Shown here in pieces: positions 18,100-28,000 of a stretch of 58,440 nt of DNA (the stretch's first letter is position 1; the number at the start of each line of letters is the position of its first letter). The stretch lies in the NCBI GenBank assembly GCA_022826685.1, contig JAJDUL010000014.1:1-58440 (forward strand), in the 5' to 3' direction. Made by a program: the position numbers and the translations under genes. Source of the stretch: Gemmatimonadota bacterium. Lineage in GTDB: Bacteria > Gemmatimonadota > Gemmatimonadetes > Palauibacterales > Palauibacteraceae. The notes under the pieces were generated by a model. That model was not told where the DNA came from. It ran no database searches and saw only the letters and a list, made by a program, of their open reading frames with translations.

Positions 18100-18873
18100 T
18101 CAACGACCAATCCTCGCTGCCGATGTCCTGTTCCCGTCCTTTCGAATGAGGATCGCCGTCCCTGCCAGCGCGATCATGGCGAACGAGAACCACTGGATCG
18201 CGTAGGAGAGATGCGGCCCCGAATCCGTCTCGATCTCCCTGGCGGGGCGGAGTGCGGCGCCCGGAGACGGATCGTCCGCCCGCAGCACATGGGGGGAGGG
18301 GTCGAGGGTGGACTCCTCCCGGATCAGGGCGAGGTCGAGGCCCGCGATGGCCAGGTGCCGTGCACCGCCGATCTCGACCTGGAGGGGTTGGCCGCCCCGC
18401 CCGTCGCGGGAGGAGACGAAGACGCCGTCGACCCGCGCCGGGGCGCCGGCGTCCAGGCTGGCCGCTGGCGGATCGGTCCAGCCGGCCGACAGGTCGGGGC
18501 GCAGGCCGTCCGGCGCGGGCAGCCAGCCGCGGAGGACCATCACGGTCTGCGCGGAGTCACCGCCCACGAGGAGCGGGGTCAGCACCTCCGCGCCGGCTCG
18601 CCCGTCCAGGGTGCGGCTCCTGATGACGACCTCGCCGGCCCGGTCCCACCGGCCGCTCAGCCGCGCGCGGCGGCCGAGCAGGCCGGCCGTGTCGGGCGGC
18701 ACGTCGCCGGGGCCGCTCCACTCCAGCACGGGGGCCTCGGCGCGGACTGCGCGCTCACGCACGCCGGCGCTCCGCTCGCCATGCCGGTCGAGTTGCCAGA
18801 ACCCGAGGCGGACGAAGAGCGCGCTCAGGCCGATTGCGACGACCCAGAGGACGATCTTGCGGGTGGACGTCAT
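18100..18873 (-). CDS. SURF1-family cytochrome oxidase assembly protein
   Basis: This 257-residue inner-membrane protein has the SURF1 layout. An N-terminal helix (residues 5-24) leads into LGFWQLDRHGER. A large periplasmic domain contains LSGRWDRAGEVVIRSR and VMVLRGWLPAP. A C-terminal helix follows the diagnostic GPHLSYAIQWFSFAMIAL. SURF1 helps insert haem a into cytochrome c oxidase subunit I, which implies an aerobic aa3-type oxidase in this organism. No oxidase genes are adjacent. It is transcribed divergently from the CoA ligase gene. Confidence 0.92.
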   Translation of the reverse strand: MTSTRKIVLWVVAIGLSALFVRLGFWQLDRHGERSAGVRERAVRAEAPVLEWSGPGDVPPDTAGLLGRRARLSGRWDRAGEVVIRSRTLDGRAGAEVLTPLLVGGDSAQTVMVLRGWLPAPDGLRPDLSAGWTDPPAASLDAGAPARVDGVFVSSRDGRGGQPLQVEIGGARHLAIAGLDLALIREESTLDPSPHVLRADDPSPGAALRPAREIETDSGPHLSYAIQWFSFAMIALAGTAILIRKDGNRTSAARIGR

Positions 18874-18946
18874 GGAGAGTCGAGTCTACGGGGTCCCCCG
18901 CCCGGGCGCAGCCGGTCCCGGCGACCACGCGCCCCGCCCGGCAATG

Positions 18947-18979
18947 CCGCGGCGCTCCCGGCTTCTTGCCGGGCCGCGG
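18947..18979. other. Stable hairpin in the gap before the CoA ligase gene
   Basis: CCCGGC and GCCGGG flank a TTCTT loop (18957-18973). CCGCGG blocks on both sides (18947-18952 and 18974-18979) can extend the stem beyond a 4-base bulge. It lies 72 bases before the ATG of the CoA ligase, inside the divergent gap with SURF1. It could be a leader structure of the ligase mRNA or a terminator-like barrier; there is no T-run. Confidence 0.4.
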
Positions 18980-19051
18980 CTGGTTTGCCGATCTTCCCGC
19001 TCCCGTATCGGCGGCCGACGCCGCCCCCCGAATCCACCGGAAGGACGCCGA

Positions 19052-20641
19052 ATGATCTTCCACAGCCCGCATCCACCGATCACCGTCCCGGCGCAGTCCT
19101 TCTCCGAATATCTCCTGGGTTCCCTCGGGGATCGCCGGGACAGACCCGCGTTCATCGAAGGACCGAGCGGCCGGGTGGTGACGTACGGGCAACTCCGGGA
19201 TCAGGCGCGCGCCGCCGCGCGGGGCCTCGCGGCCCGCGGGCTGGGGCGCGGAGGCGTCGTGGCCATCTGCAGCCCGAACCTGCCCGAGTACGCGACGGCG
19301 TTCCTCGCGACCGGCATGGCCGGCGGCTGCAGCACGACGCTGAACCCTCTCAGCACCGACGACGAACTTGTCTCCCAACTGAACGATTCCGGCGCCCGCT
19401 GGTTCATCACCGTCCCGCCGCTCCTCGACAGGGCCACAGCGGTCGCGGCGCGAACGGGGATCGAAGAGATCTTCGTGTTCGGCGAGGCCGAGGGCGCCAC
19501 CGCCTTCGCCGACCTCATCGCAGACGGGATGCAGGACGGGATGAGGGCGGATGCGGAACCGGCGGGCATCGGCGATCCCGCCGAGGATCTCCTCACACTC
19601 CCGTACTCGAGCGGCACGACGGGCGTGTCCAAGGGCGTGATGCTCACGCACACGAACCTCGTCGCGAACATCGAACAGTTCAGCGCCGTCGGACTCGTGG
19701 ACGCCGACGACGTCGTGCTCGCCGTCCTCCCCTTCTTCCACATCTACGGTATGGTCGTGGTCATGAGCGGCGCCCTGAGAGCGGGGGCGACCGTCGTCAC
19801 CATGCCCCGCTTCGATCTCGAGGAGTTCCTGGGGGCGATTCAGCGATACCGGGCCACGAGCCTCTACCTCGTTCCGCCGATCGTGCTCGGCCTCGCCAAG
19901 CACCCCGCGGTCGACGGCTACGACCTCTCGTCCGTGAACTGGATCATGTCCGGGGCGGCTCCGCTGGGAGAGGAAATCGCCCTCGCCTGCCAGGCGCGGA
20001 TCGGGTGCCGCGTGTTCCAGGGCTACGGCCTCACCGAGGCGAGTCCCGTCACCCACGTCTGTTTCGGGGAGAACGTGGACGTGGACAAGATCGGGACGAT
20101 CGGGCCGACGATCCCGAGCACCGAGATGATGATCGTCGATCTCGAGTCCGGGGAGGCGCTGGGACCCGGCGGGGAAGGGGAGGTGTGGGTCCGCGGCCCG
20201 CAGGTGATGAAGGGATATCTCGGGAACCCCGAGGCAACGGCGGCGACGGTCGATGCCGAGGGCTGGCTCCACACGGGGGATGTGGGACGCGCCGACGAAG
20301 ATGGGTATGTGACGATCGTGGACCGCGCCAAGGAACTCATCAAGTACAAGGGTTACCAGGTGGCCCCCGCCGAACTCGAGGACCTTCTCCTCGCCCATCC
20401 GGCCGTGGCCGATGTCGCCGTCATTCCGGTGACGGATGAGGAGGCGGGCGAGATCCCGAAGGCGTGCGTGGTGCGGGCGGGAGACGTGAGCGGCGAGGAA
20501 ATCATGCGGTACGTGGCGGAGCGCGTGGCCCCGCAGAAGAAGATCCGTGCCGTGGAGTTCCTCGAGGAGATTCCGAAGTCGGCGTCGGGCAAGATCCTCC
20601 GGCGGTTCCTGGTGGCGCGCGAGCGGGCGGCGGCGTCGTGA
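19052..20641 (+). CDS. AMP-forming acyl/aryl-CoA ligase (4-coumarate-CoA ligase-like)
   Basis: This 529-residue member of the ANL adenylating superfamily activates a carboxylic acid with ATP and CoA. It shows the P-loop YSSGTTGVSKG near residue 185, YGLTEASPVTH (A5 motif), GWLHTGDVG, the hinge VDRAKELIKYKGYQVAP and the C-terminal catalytic Lys in SASGKILRR. Overall it is most like 4-coumarate or long-chain CoA ligases, but the substrate pocket cannot be read. The ATG follows GGAAGGA. Its stop overlaps the GTG start of a thioesterase gene by four bases (GTGA), so the two are translationally coupled. The open frame is longer upstream but lies in non-coding DNA. Confidence 0.92.
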   Translation: MIFHSPHPPITVPAQSFSEYLLGSLGDRRDRPAFIEGPSGRVVTYGQLRDQARAAARGLAARGLGRGGVVAICSPNLPEYATAFLATGMAGGCSTTLNPLSTDDELVSQLNDSGARWFITVPPLLDRATAVAARTGIEEIFVFGEAEGATAFADLIADGMQDGMRADAEPAGIGDPAEDLLTLPYSSGTTGVSKGVMLTHTNLVANIEQFSAVGLVDADDVVLAVLPFFHIYGMVVVMSGALRAGATVVTMPRFDLEEFLGAIQRYRATSLYLVPPIVLGLAKHPAVDGYDLSSVNWIMSGAAPLGEEIALACQARIGCRVFQGYGLTEASPVTHVCFGENVDVDKIGTIGPTIPSTEMMIVDLESGEALGPGGEGEVWVRGPQVMKGYLGNPEATAATVDAEGWLHTGDVGRADEDGYVTIVDRAKELIKYKGYQVAPAELEDLLLAHPAVADVAVIPVTDEEAGEIPKACVVRAGDVSGEEIMRYVAERVAPQKKIRAVEFLEEIPKSASGKILRRFLVARERAAAS

Positions 20642-21126
20642 GCGAGTCGCTGCAGGAGAGGTACGCGCGCGAGTCGATCTGTTTCGGCTGCGGTCCGGCG
20701 AACCCGGAAGGGCTCCGGCTGTGCAGCTTCCCGGCGGCGGAGGGCGGCCACGATCCGGACGGCAGCTACGAGGTGATCGCGGAATGGACGCCGGGGCCGA
20801 ATCACCGGTCGTTCCCGGGAATCCTCAACGGAGGGATCATCGGGACGCTGCTCGACTGCCAGTGCAACTGGTGCGCCGCGCACTATTTCATGCGTACGCG
20901 CGGCCTGGACCATCCGCCCGTCACCGTGACGGCCGAATACTCGATCCGGCTCCGGAAGCCGACGCCCTCCGACGCACCGGTGCAACTCCGGGCGCGGATC
21001 GTCGAGGCGGGTGAGCGCAAGGTCGTCGTCGAGGCCGAACTGCTTTCCGGAGGCGAGCGCACGGCCACCTGCTCGGGGACGTTCGTGGCCATCGGAGAAA
21101 GGCACCTGGCACATGGAACCCGCTAG
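20638..21126 (+). CDS. Hotdog-fold thioesterase (PaaI-like)
   Basis: This 162-residue single-domain hotdog protein begins with a GTG that overlaps the CoA ligase stop. It has the CFGCGPANPEGLRL start typical of PaaI/4-hydroxybenzoyl-CoA-type thioesterases. The active-site helix is SFPGILNGGIIGTLLDCQCN, followed by strands such as ITAEYSIRLRKPTP-like VTVTAEYSIRL. It should hydrolyse an acyl-CoA, perhaps the product of the neighbouring ligase or a stalled intermediate. Its end overlaps the amidase start by 14 bases, so the three genes form one tightly packed unit. Confidence 0.88.
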   Translation: MSESLQERYARESICFGCGPANPEGLRLCSFPAAEGGHDPDGSYEVIAEWTPGPNHRSFPGILNGGIIGTLLDCQCNWCAAHYFMRTRGLDHPPVTVTAEYSIRLRKPTPSDAPVQLRARIVEAGERKVVVEAELLSGGERTATCSGTFVAIGERHLAHGTR

Positions 21127-23125
21127 CACCCTCGCTCGCACGCTCGCCCCGCGCGGTCCCGGCTTCCACGGCTTCGTCCCCCGGAGCCTCGTCGCCCGCG
21201 GCCTCGTCGTTCGCCACCTCATCGTGTGGGGTCTCGCGTTCGCCTGGGGCGCCTCGTCGGCGGCACGGCTCTCCGCCCAGACGGGGGAGGGCGGGGCGGC
21301 GGCGTTCGAGGTGTGGGAGGCGTCGATCCCCGAGCTTCAGGCCGCGCTCGAATCGGGTGTCGCGACCTCCGCCGACCTGGTCGACGCCTACCTCGCCCGG
21401 ATCGCGGCGTACGACCCGGCGGGGCCGACGCTCAACGCGATCGTTCGCCTCCATCCGACTGCGAGGGAACAAGCGCGGCGGCTCGACGCGGAGCGCGCAT
21501 CGGGGCGTGTGAGAGGGCCGCTGCACGGGATCCCGATCCTCCTCAAGGACAACTACGACACCTTCGACATGCCCACGACCGGGTCGACGTTGGCGCTGGC
21601 GGGGTCGGTGCCGCCGGATGACGCATTCCAGGTGCAGAAGCTGCGCGAGGCGGGGGCGATCATCCTCGCGAAGACGAACCTGCACGAACTGGCGGCGGGG
21701 ATCACGAGCATCAGCTCGCTCGGCGGGCAGACGCGGAACCCGTACGATCCGGCGAGGAACCCCGGCGGCTCTTCCGGGGGGACGGGCGCGGCGGTCGCGG
21801 CGAGCTTCGGCGCCGTGGGCTGGGGGTCCGACACGTGCGGGTCGATCCGCATCCCGTCATCGGTCCACAACCTCGTCGGGCTGCGGCCGACGAAGGGGCT
21901 GTCGAGCATCGACGGGCTCATCCCCCTCTCGCACACGCAGGATACGGGCGGCCCGCTGGCGCGCTCGGTGGTGGATCTCGCGCTCGCCCTCGACGCGACG
22001 GTCGGCGCGGATGCCGCGGATCCGGCGACGGAGGCGATGCGGGACCGCGAGCCGGTCGGCTTCCGCGCCGCGCTCGACGCGGAGGCGCTCGACGGAGCCC
22101 GGATCGGCGCATTGACGGAGTGGCTGTCGGATTCGGGCGCGGAAGCTCCGGTCACGGCGTCCGTCCGCGCCGCCCTCGATGCGATGGCCGCGGCGGGGGC
22201 GGAAATCGTCGATGTGGAGATCCCGGACCAGGACTCGCTGCTCGCGAACACGAGCGTGATCGGGCACGAGTTCGCCGTGGATCTCGCCGCGTATCTGGAA
22301 GCGGCCGGCGGTGCGCCCGTGGCCTCGCTCGGGGAAATCGTGGAGCGGGGGCTGCACCACGAGCAGCTCGACGGCACCTTCCGGCGGCGCAGCGAGGCGG
22401 GGCCGCGCGATGAAGCGGCCTACGCCGAGGCGCTGGAACGGCAGGCCGCGCTGCGGGAAGCGATCGTGGCGTTCATGGACGAAGAGCGGCTCGACGCGAT
22501 CGCCTATCCGACGCTGCGGCGCGATCCCGCGCGGATCGGCTCGCCGCCGGTCGGAGGGACGTGCCAGCTCGCCGCGCACAGCGGGCTCCCGGCGATCAGC
22601 GCGCCCGCGGGGTTCACGCGGACCGGGATGCCGACCGGCGTCGAGCTGATCGGCCGCCCGTTCGACGATGCCCGTCTGGTCTCGTTCGCGTACGCGCTCG
22701 AACGGGCGATCGAGCCGCGCCGCGCACCTCACCGCACGCCCCCGCTCGTGGACGGCCGCGCGCCGGAACCGCTCCGCTTCAGCGTCGCCGGCGACGGCGG
22801 ATGGGCCGGGCGGCCCGCCGCCCCTCGGCTCCAGGGCAGCTTCAGCCTCGACCTCCCGCGCGGCACCCTCCGGTACCTCATCTCCACGTCCGCCCTCGGG
22901 CCGGCGGACGTCCACGCGATCGTGCTCCAGCGCCGCGGCAGCGGGACGCGGCCGAACGCGATCGTGCGCCGTCTCTCCGGTCCGGGCCGCGGGTCGGCCG
23001 AAGGGACCCTGGCGCTGAGCGCCGGCGAACTGGATGACCTGCTCGCCGGGCGGATCGAACTCGCGCTCTACACCGCCGGCCGCCCACTTGGCGCCGTCCG
23101 ACTCGCCCTCACGCCAGAGGGCTGA
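21113..23125 (+). CDS. Exported amidase-signature hydrolase with C-terminal CHRD-like domain
   Basis: This 670-residue protein starts inside the end of the thioesterase gene behind GGAGAAAGG. A long basic N-terminal leader with a hydrophobic core (about residues 40-60) suggests export. The amidase-signature catalytic triad is visible as Lys145 (PILLKDNYD), cis-Ser220 in GGSSGG and Ser244 in GSDTCGSIRIP. Family members hydrolyse amide bonds of small molecules. After residue about 575 a region with FSLDLPRGTLRYLIST, GTLALSAGELDDLLAG and LGAVRLAL has the strand order of a CHRD domain, although the usual HIH metal-like motif is absent (VHAIV). The domain may anchor or target the enzyme in the envelope. 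Confidence 0.88.
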   Translation: MEPASTLARTLAPRGPGFHGFVPRSLVARGLVVRHLIVWGLAFAWGASSAARLSAQTGEGGAAAFEVWEASIPELQAALESGVATSADLVDAYLARIAAYDPAGPTLNAIVRLHPTAREQARRLDAERASGRVRGPLHGIPILLKDNYDTFDMPTTGSTLALAGSVPPDDAFQVQKLREAGAIILAKTNLHELAAGITSISSLGGQTRNPYDPARNPGGSSGGTGAAVAASFGAVGWGSDTCGSIRIPSSVHNLVGLRPTKGLSSIDGLIPLSHTQDTGGPLARSVVDLALALDATVGADAADPATEAMRDREPVGFRAALDAEALDGARIGALTEWLSDSGAEAPVTASVRAALDAMAAAGAEIVDVEIPDQDSLLANTSVIGHEFAVDLAAYLEAAGGAPVASLGEIVERGLHHEQLDGTFRRRSEAGPRDEAAYAEALERQAALREAIVAFMDEERLDAIAYPTLRRDPARIGSPPVGGTCQLAAHSGLPAISAPAGFTRTGMPTGVELIGRPFDDARLVSFAYALERAIEPRRAPHRTPPLVDGRAPEPLRFSVAGDGGWAGRPAAPRLQGSFSLDLPRGTLRYLISTSALGPADVHAIVLQRRGSGTRPNAIVRRLSGPGRGSAEGTLALSAGELDDLLAGRIELALYTAGRPLGAVRLALTPEG

Positions 23126-23223
23126 CACCCCAGCCTCGACGCGGTTGACCCGGTGCCGAACCACGATCCCGGGTCGGCTCAACGGGGTAGTCCGTATCGG
23201 CCGAGTGACCGATGCCGCAGTCG

Positions 23224-23270
23224 ATGCGTCTACCGCTCGACGCATTGAAATTACGCATCCCCTTCGGGAT
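23224..23270. other. Two short hairpins in the leader of the BsuPI lipoprotein gene
   Basis: ATGCGTC (23224-23230) pairs with GACGCAT (23239-23245), and ATCCC (23257-23261) pairs with GGGAT (23266-23270) around a CTTC loop. Both lie 38-84 bases before the start at 23308. They may structure the 5' leader; nothing ties them to a known riboswitch. Confidence 0.3.
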
Positions 23271-23307
23271 CGAAACATCGAAATATCGAGTCAGGAGATT
23301 GACGGAG

Positions 23308-23823
23308 ATGAAGCTACGGAGCACCTGGACCATGGCGGCCCTCATGACCGTGGCCATCGCCTCCGCAGGGTGCGGAGACAGTCCGACCGAGCCGGGGGAG
23401 AGCGGCACGCAGGACCAGTTGTCGGAGACCGGGAGGGAGAGCCGCAGCGGCGTCGAGTCCGACCGGCAGTTGCGGCTGGCGCTGTCCACGGGCGAAGAGT
23501 CGCCGGAGGCCGCGACGCCCATCGTCCTCGACCTTACCGGCACGAACGATGGTCAGTCCACGCTCGTCCTCGGTTTTTCCGACGCCCAGCGCTACGACTT
23601 CGAGGTGATCTCGGAGGACGGGACCGTCGTCTGGCATTGGGCGGAGGGTAGGTTCTTCGCCCAGGTGCTGGGAGGCGAGACGCTCGAACCCGGCGCCTCG
23701 CTGCGCTGGACCGGGAGAATTGAAGCCGGACTGCCGGCCGGCGTCTACCGCGTCGTCGCCACCCTCACGACGGTGGAGCCTCACGCCATCGAGGCCACGC
23801 TCACCGTTCTTCCCCGGGGCTAG
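23308..23823 (+). CDS. Lipoprotein with BsuPI-type (intracellular proteinase inhibitor) fold
   Basis: This 171-residue protein has a signal peptide ending in ASAGC, consistent with lipidation at Cys21. A short Ser/Gly/Glu-rich linker (about residues 22-50) leads to a beta-sandwich matching the BsuPI pattern: QRYDFEVISEDGTVVWHW, a GETLEPGASLRWTG turn and AGVYRVVATLT. BsuPI domains were first described in a Bacillus proteinase inhibitor, but most family members are uncharacterised envelope proteins. The ATG at 23308 follows AGGAG and is preferred over the upstream ATG at 23212, which would bury the signal peptide. Confidence 0.8.
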   Translation: MKLRSTWTMAALMTVAIASAGCGDSPTEPGESGTQDQLSETGRESRSGVESDRQLRLALSTGEESPEAATPIVLDLTGTNDGQSTLVLGFSDAQRYDFEVISEDGTVVWHWAEGRFFAQVLGGETLEPGASLRWTGRIEAGLPAGVYRVVATLTTVEPHAIEATLTVLPRG

Positions 23824-23851
23824 CGGTCTGCGGGCGGTGGAGGGCGGGGCG

Positions 23852-25072
23852 CTACGAGATGGATCCGGAGCCGTAGGCGCCCAGGAGCAGCGCTTCTTGC
23901 TCAAAGCGTTCCGGGCGATACGGCTCCAGGTCGACGTCCGGCGCCTCGCCCAGCAGGGACTGCGCGACGCAGCGTCCGATCGCCGGGGCCATCTTGAACC
24001 CGTGCCCCGAGAAGCCGTAGGCGAGGTACAGACCGGGCAGGCTGGGCGCCGGACCCAACACGGGATTCCAGTCCGGCGTGATGTCGTAGGGGCCCACCCA
24101 TGAATCCGTGAGGGGCGCTCCCTCGAAGGCCGGCATGCGGGCTCCGATCTGTGCCTGCTGCAGGGAGACCAGATCCCGGGGGGCTGCGGCGGTCATTCGG
24201 TCGGGATCCTCCAGCGGGTCTCCGAAGTCTCCGGTCCCCACGAGCACGTCACCGCCGTCGGCAGGTCGAAAGTACATTTTGTTATCCACCGTAAGATCTT
24301 TGACTATGGGCAATTCAGGTCCATACGGCGCCACGCTTCCGAACGTCAGCACCACGTGTCGCGACACCTGCAGTCGGAGTGCTTCGGCATCGTCCGACAG
24401 ACCGGAGTCCGCGTAGAGACCGCGAGTCCAGGGCCCGACCGCGCTCACGACACACTCGGCCTCCACGTCTCCGTCGGGCGTCGTCACGCCGGTAACGCGA
24501 GCCGCGGGCGGGCCGCTGGCCGGCGCGAGGCGCAGCCGCTCCACGGGTGTGTTCTCGAAGACGGCGACCCCGCGCCGCCGAGCGGCCGTCACGTATCCGT
24601 TCGTGGTGCCGACCGGATCGGCGTAGCCGGACGCGGGTTCCCAGCCGATCGCGGCGACGTCGCCCAACTCGAGCCAGGGGTGCCGCTCACGCGCCTCCGC
24701 GCGACCGATGGAAGACGTGTCCGCGCCCAGCGCCCGCTGCCGCGCGAGGTTGTCGGCCAGCTGGTCGGCGAACGCTCCGGGTCCCGAGAGGATCAGGTAG
24801 CCCGAGTTCACGAAGCCGCACTCCACGTCGCCTTCGCCGAGCGCCTCCCGGAAATCGCGGAACACGTCGAGGCTCCGGAGCGTGAGCGCAGTGTTGCTCG
24901 CCACAGAGTAGTGGCTGCGGATGATCGCGCACGACCGTCCCGTGCCCCCGCTGCACACCTCGCCCCGGTCGAGGAGCGCGACCGAGGCGTCCGACAGCTC
25001 CGCGAGGTGGAAGGCGACGGAGGCACCGACGACGCCCCCGCCCGCGATCACGAAGTCGTAACCGCTCCGCAC
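23852..25072 (-). CDS. FAD-dependent oxidoreductase of the DAO family
   Basis: This 406-residue flavoprotein is of the D-amino-acid oxidase/sarcosine oxidase type. The N-terminal dinucleotide-binding motif GGGVVG is at about residues 11-16, followed by LLDRGEVCSGGTGRSCAIIR with the FAD-contacting segment. The C-terminal flavin loop is GLYLAYGFSGHGFKMAPAIG. Such enzymes oxidise secondary amines or amino acids and pass electrons to oxygen or a carrier. No signal peptide is evident. It lies 16 bases downstream of the TolB-amidohydrolase gene on the same strand and may be co-transcribed; its substrate is unknown. Confidence 0.9.
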   Translation of the reverse strand: MRSGYDFVIAGGGVVGASVAFHLAELSDASVALLDRGEVCSGGTGRSCAIIRSHYSVASNTALTLRSLDVFRDFREALGEGDVECGFVNSGYLILSGPGAFADQLADNLARQRALGADTSSIGRAEARERHPWLELGDVAAIGWEPASGYADPVGTTNGYVTAARRRGVAVFENTPVERLRLAPASGPPAARVTGVTTPDGDVEAECVVSAVGPWTRGLYADSGLSDDAEALRLQVSRHVVLTFGSVAPYGPELPIVKDLTVDNKMYFRPADGGDVLVGTGDFGDPLEDPDRMTAAAPRDLVSLQQAQIGARMPAFEGAPLTDSWVGPYDITPDWNPVLGPAPSLPGLYLAYGFSGHGFKMAPAIGRCVAQSLLGEAPDVDLEPYRPERFEQEALLLGAYGSGSIS

Positions 25073-25088
25073 CGATCGGCCTTCTCCG

Positions 25089-28000
25089 TCAGCGGGACGC
25101 TACGCCCGGGAGCCCCTCCGGCTCGTCGTCCCACCACCAGAGCGGGGCCAGCGGCCGCTGCCGGGGATGGATCTCGTCCAGCGTATCCGCGTTGTACAGG
25201 CGTCCGTTCAGCATCACCTGCTCGATGGCGTTCGTGTTGCGCAGGTCGTCGAGCGGGTTCGCGGTCAGGATCACGAGGTCGGCGAGCTTGCCCGCCTCGA
25301 TCGAGCCAAGGTCCCGGTCGAGCCCGATCGCCTCGGCGCCGAAGATCGTCGCCGTGCGCAGCGCGTCGTGCTCGTCCATGTCGTCGGCGGCCATCGCCCA
25401 CAGCTCCCAGTGGTAGCCGAGTCCCTGCAGCTGGCCGTGGCTCCCCACGCCCGCCTTGCCCCCCGCGTCGACGAGGTTCCTGACGAACTCCCCGTGCCGC
25501 TCGAATACGTGCTGGTCCTCGCGGAACCACTGCGCCCGGCGCAGCGTGCGCGAGTCCACCTCGTCGTGCGGGACGAAGCGGCGCAGCTTCGGATCGTCGT
25601 GCGGATTCTCGCGGGAATAGAAGTAGTTCTCCGCCCACGGGCCCCCGTACGACACGAGCAGCGTCGGCGTGTAGACCCGGCCCGTCTCGGCGAAGAGCCG
25701 CACGTAGTCGTCGTACACCGGGAAGATGGGGATGGAGTGCTCGAGCCCGGGATAGCCGTCGATCGTCTCCGTGAGGTTCTGCCGGAGATTGAGCGACCCC
25801 TCCGTCGTCGGCATGAGCCCGAGTTCGCGCGCCGCCATGATGATGTGCTGCCGCCCCTTCCTGGCGGCCGAGACGTACATCTTGATCGTCTTCGTGTCGA
25901 AGTAGTCCGCGTACCGGGAGAGGACGTTCATCGCCTCCTCCTCGGTGTCGATCCCGTCCTGCCAGAAGACGCCCGGCCCCGTGGAGTAGACGCGCGGTCC
26001 GAGAATGCTCCCGGCCCGGACCATGTCCGCGTAGGAGAGGACCTCCGTGTTCCCGGTCTGCGGGTCGCGGGTCGTCGTCACTCCGTACGCGAGGTTCGCG
26101 AGGTACGGCCATACGTCCGTCCGGTGGAGCTGGTCGCGGGCTCGCAGGTGCGCGTGCGTGTCCACGAAGCCCGGGACGACGGTCCGTCCGCTGACGTCGA
26201 AGACGACGGCATCGTCCGGAACCGCGACGGAGCCGCTCGCTCCCACCGCCTCGATGCGGTTGTCGCGGATCACGATGTCCGCGTTCTCGATGACCTCGTC
26301 ACCGTTCATCGTGATCGCGCGCCCGCCGCGGAGGACCGCGACGCCGGTGGGGATGTCCCGCGGCGCTTCGATGAGGATCCGGTGTTCGACGGCGCGGTAG
26401 CCGTCGTCCTCCGCTTCGTCTTCGGTTTCTTCTTCTTCCTCCTCCTCGGCTCCCGCCCCGGCCTCCTCGTCGGCCTCTTCCTCGGCTTCGGCCGCCTCCA
26501 CGCTGTCTTCGTACGCCCGCGCGGCATCGAGGTCGTAGGAGAAGTGGGCGTTGCCGAGCGAGAAGTGCACCGTGCGGCCGTCGCCGCTCCAGGCCGGGAA
26601 CTCGCCGCCGATATCGGTGACGCGGCGCGCGGGGAAGGAGGCGTTGTCCGGGTTCGAGACGTTGATCGTCGGAATCACGCCGGCGCGCGGCACCGTCACG
26701 GTGTAGATCTCGCGCTGGATCTCCGCGAGCGCCTGGTCGCCGCGCGGCGCCATCTCGATGGTCGAGGGAGACAGGCCCTGCGTCGAGCCCTGAGGCGTAG
26801 GCCCGCGCACCTTCACATGCTCCTTCTCGTCCGTCCCATCCCATCGAATCGAGACCAGGGCGTCGGGGAAGCGGAAGAGGTGGATGCGGTCGTTCTCCTC
26901 CACGAAGTGGGGATTCGCCCGTCCGTCGGTGGGCGCGATGAGCGTGGCCGGCCCGCCATCGGAGCCATCCGGGTCGGCGGACACCCACACGATCTCGGTG
27001 CCCGGCGTGCCGCCCTCGCCCTGCGTCTCGTAGGCCCGCACGAGGCCGCGCACCGCCACGATCCGGCCGCCGGGACCCCAGGCCGGAGCGAAGTACGTTG
27101 CCGCGTCGCGCGTGAGTCGCACCGGATCGCCGTCCCCATCGGAGCGGGTCTTGTACAGGTGCCCCTCGGTCCCATCCCACGTCGAGTACGCGATCCAATC
27201 GCCGTCCGGCGACCAGGTCGCGAAGTGCTCCGACATGTCCGCGTCCGTGAGGCGCTCGGCGCTCGAGCCGTCGGCGTCCGACACCCAGAGGCGGTCGAGC
27301 GCGGTGAAGGCGAGCCGGTCGCCGGAGGGGGAGGGCGCCGCATCGCGGATCTGGCGCACGGTGAAGGTCGGCGTGTCCTCGATCGGATAGTCGAAGTCGA
27401 CCCTCGGTCCCAGCGTGAGGTCGAACCGGACGCGGAAGGGGATCTCCTCCGCGTCGCCACCCTCGACCGGAAGCTTCCAGATCTTCCCGCCGTAGGAGGC
27501 GAGGAGGTGTCGGGAATCCGGCGTGAACGACATGCCGGGGAGCGCGTCCAGCGTGGCCCGCGACTCCTGGTCGTCGTGCTGCACGGGATAGGCGAGCCAG
27601 CGCTCGTCGCCGCTCTCGAGGTCGCGGATCATGAGCCCCGTGTGTGCGTCGTGGCGCGTGCCGAACACGAGCCAGCGGCCGTCGGGCGAGAGCACGGGCC
27701 GGATCGCCGAGCCGTATCGCGAGGAGCGGGTGTATCGTTCGCCCGACTCGCGGTCGTACGCCTCGAGCTGGTACTGCGGAAACTGCGCGTTGTACGTCCA
27801 GTCCCCGGTCCGGCGCGCGTACCAAATGTAGCGGCCGTCGGAGGAGACGGCGGCCCCGAGCATCTTCAGGTTGTCCGGTTCCGAGACGAGCTGGATGCCG
27901 CTCCCGCCGTCCACGTGGAACAGCTTGAGCTTCGGCAGGCCGCCCCCGCGGAAGCCGCCCATCGACGCGACGACGTAGTCCCCGTCCGGAAGCCACTCGG

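Noticed and set aside
17887..20439. 850-codon plus-strand frame through the SURF1 region
   Set aside because: It runs antisense to SURF1 and out of frame with the CoA ligase; the translation is compositionally biased.
23142..23181. Imperfect inverted repeat after the amidase gene as a terminator
   Set aside because: GTTGACCCGG pairs with the right arm only with a 5-base bulge and there is no T-run; support is too weak.
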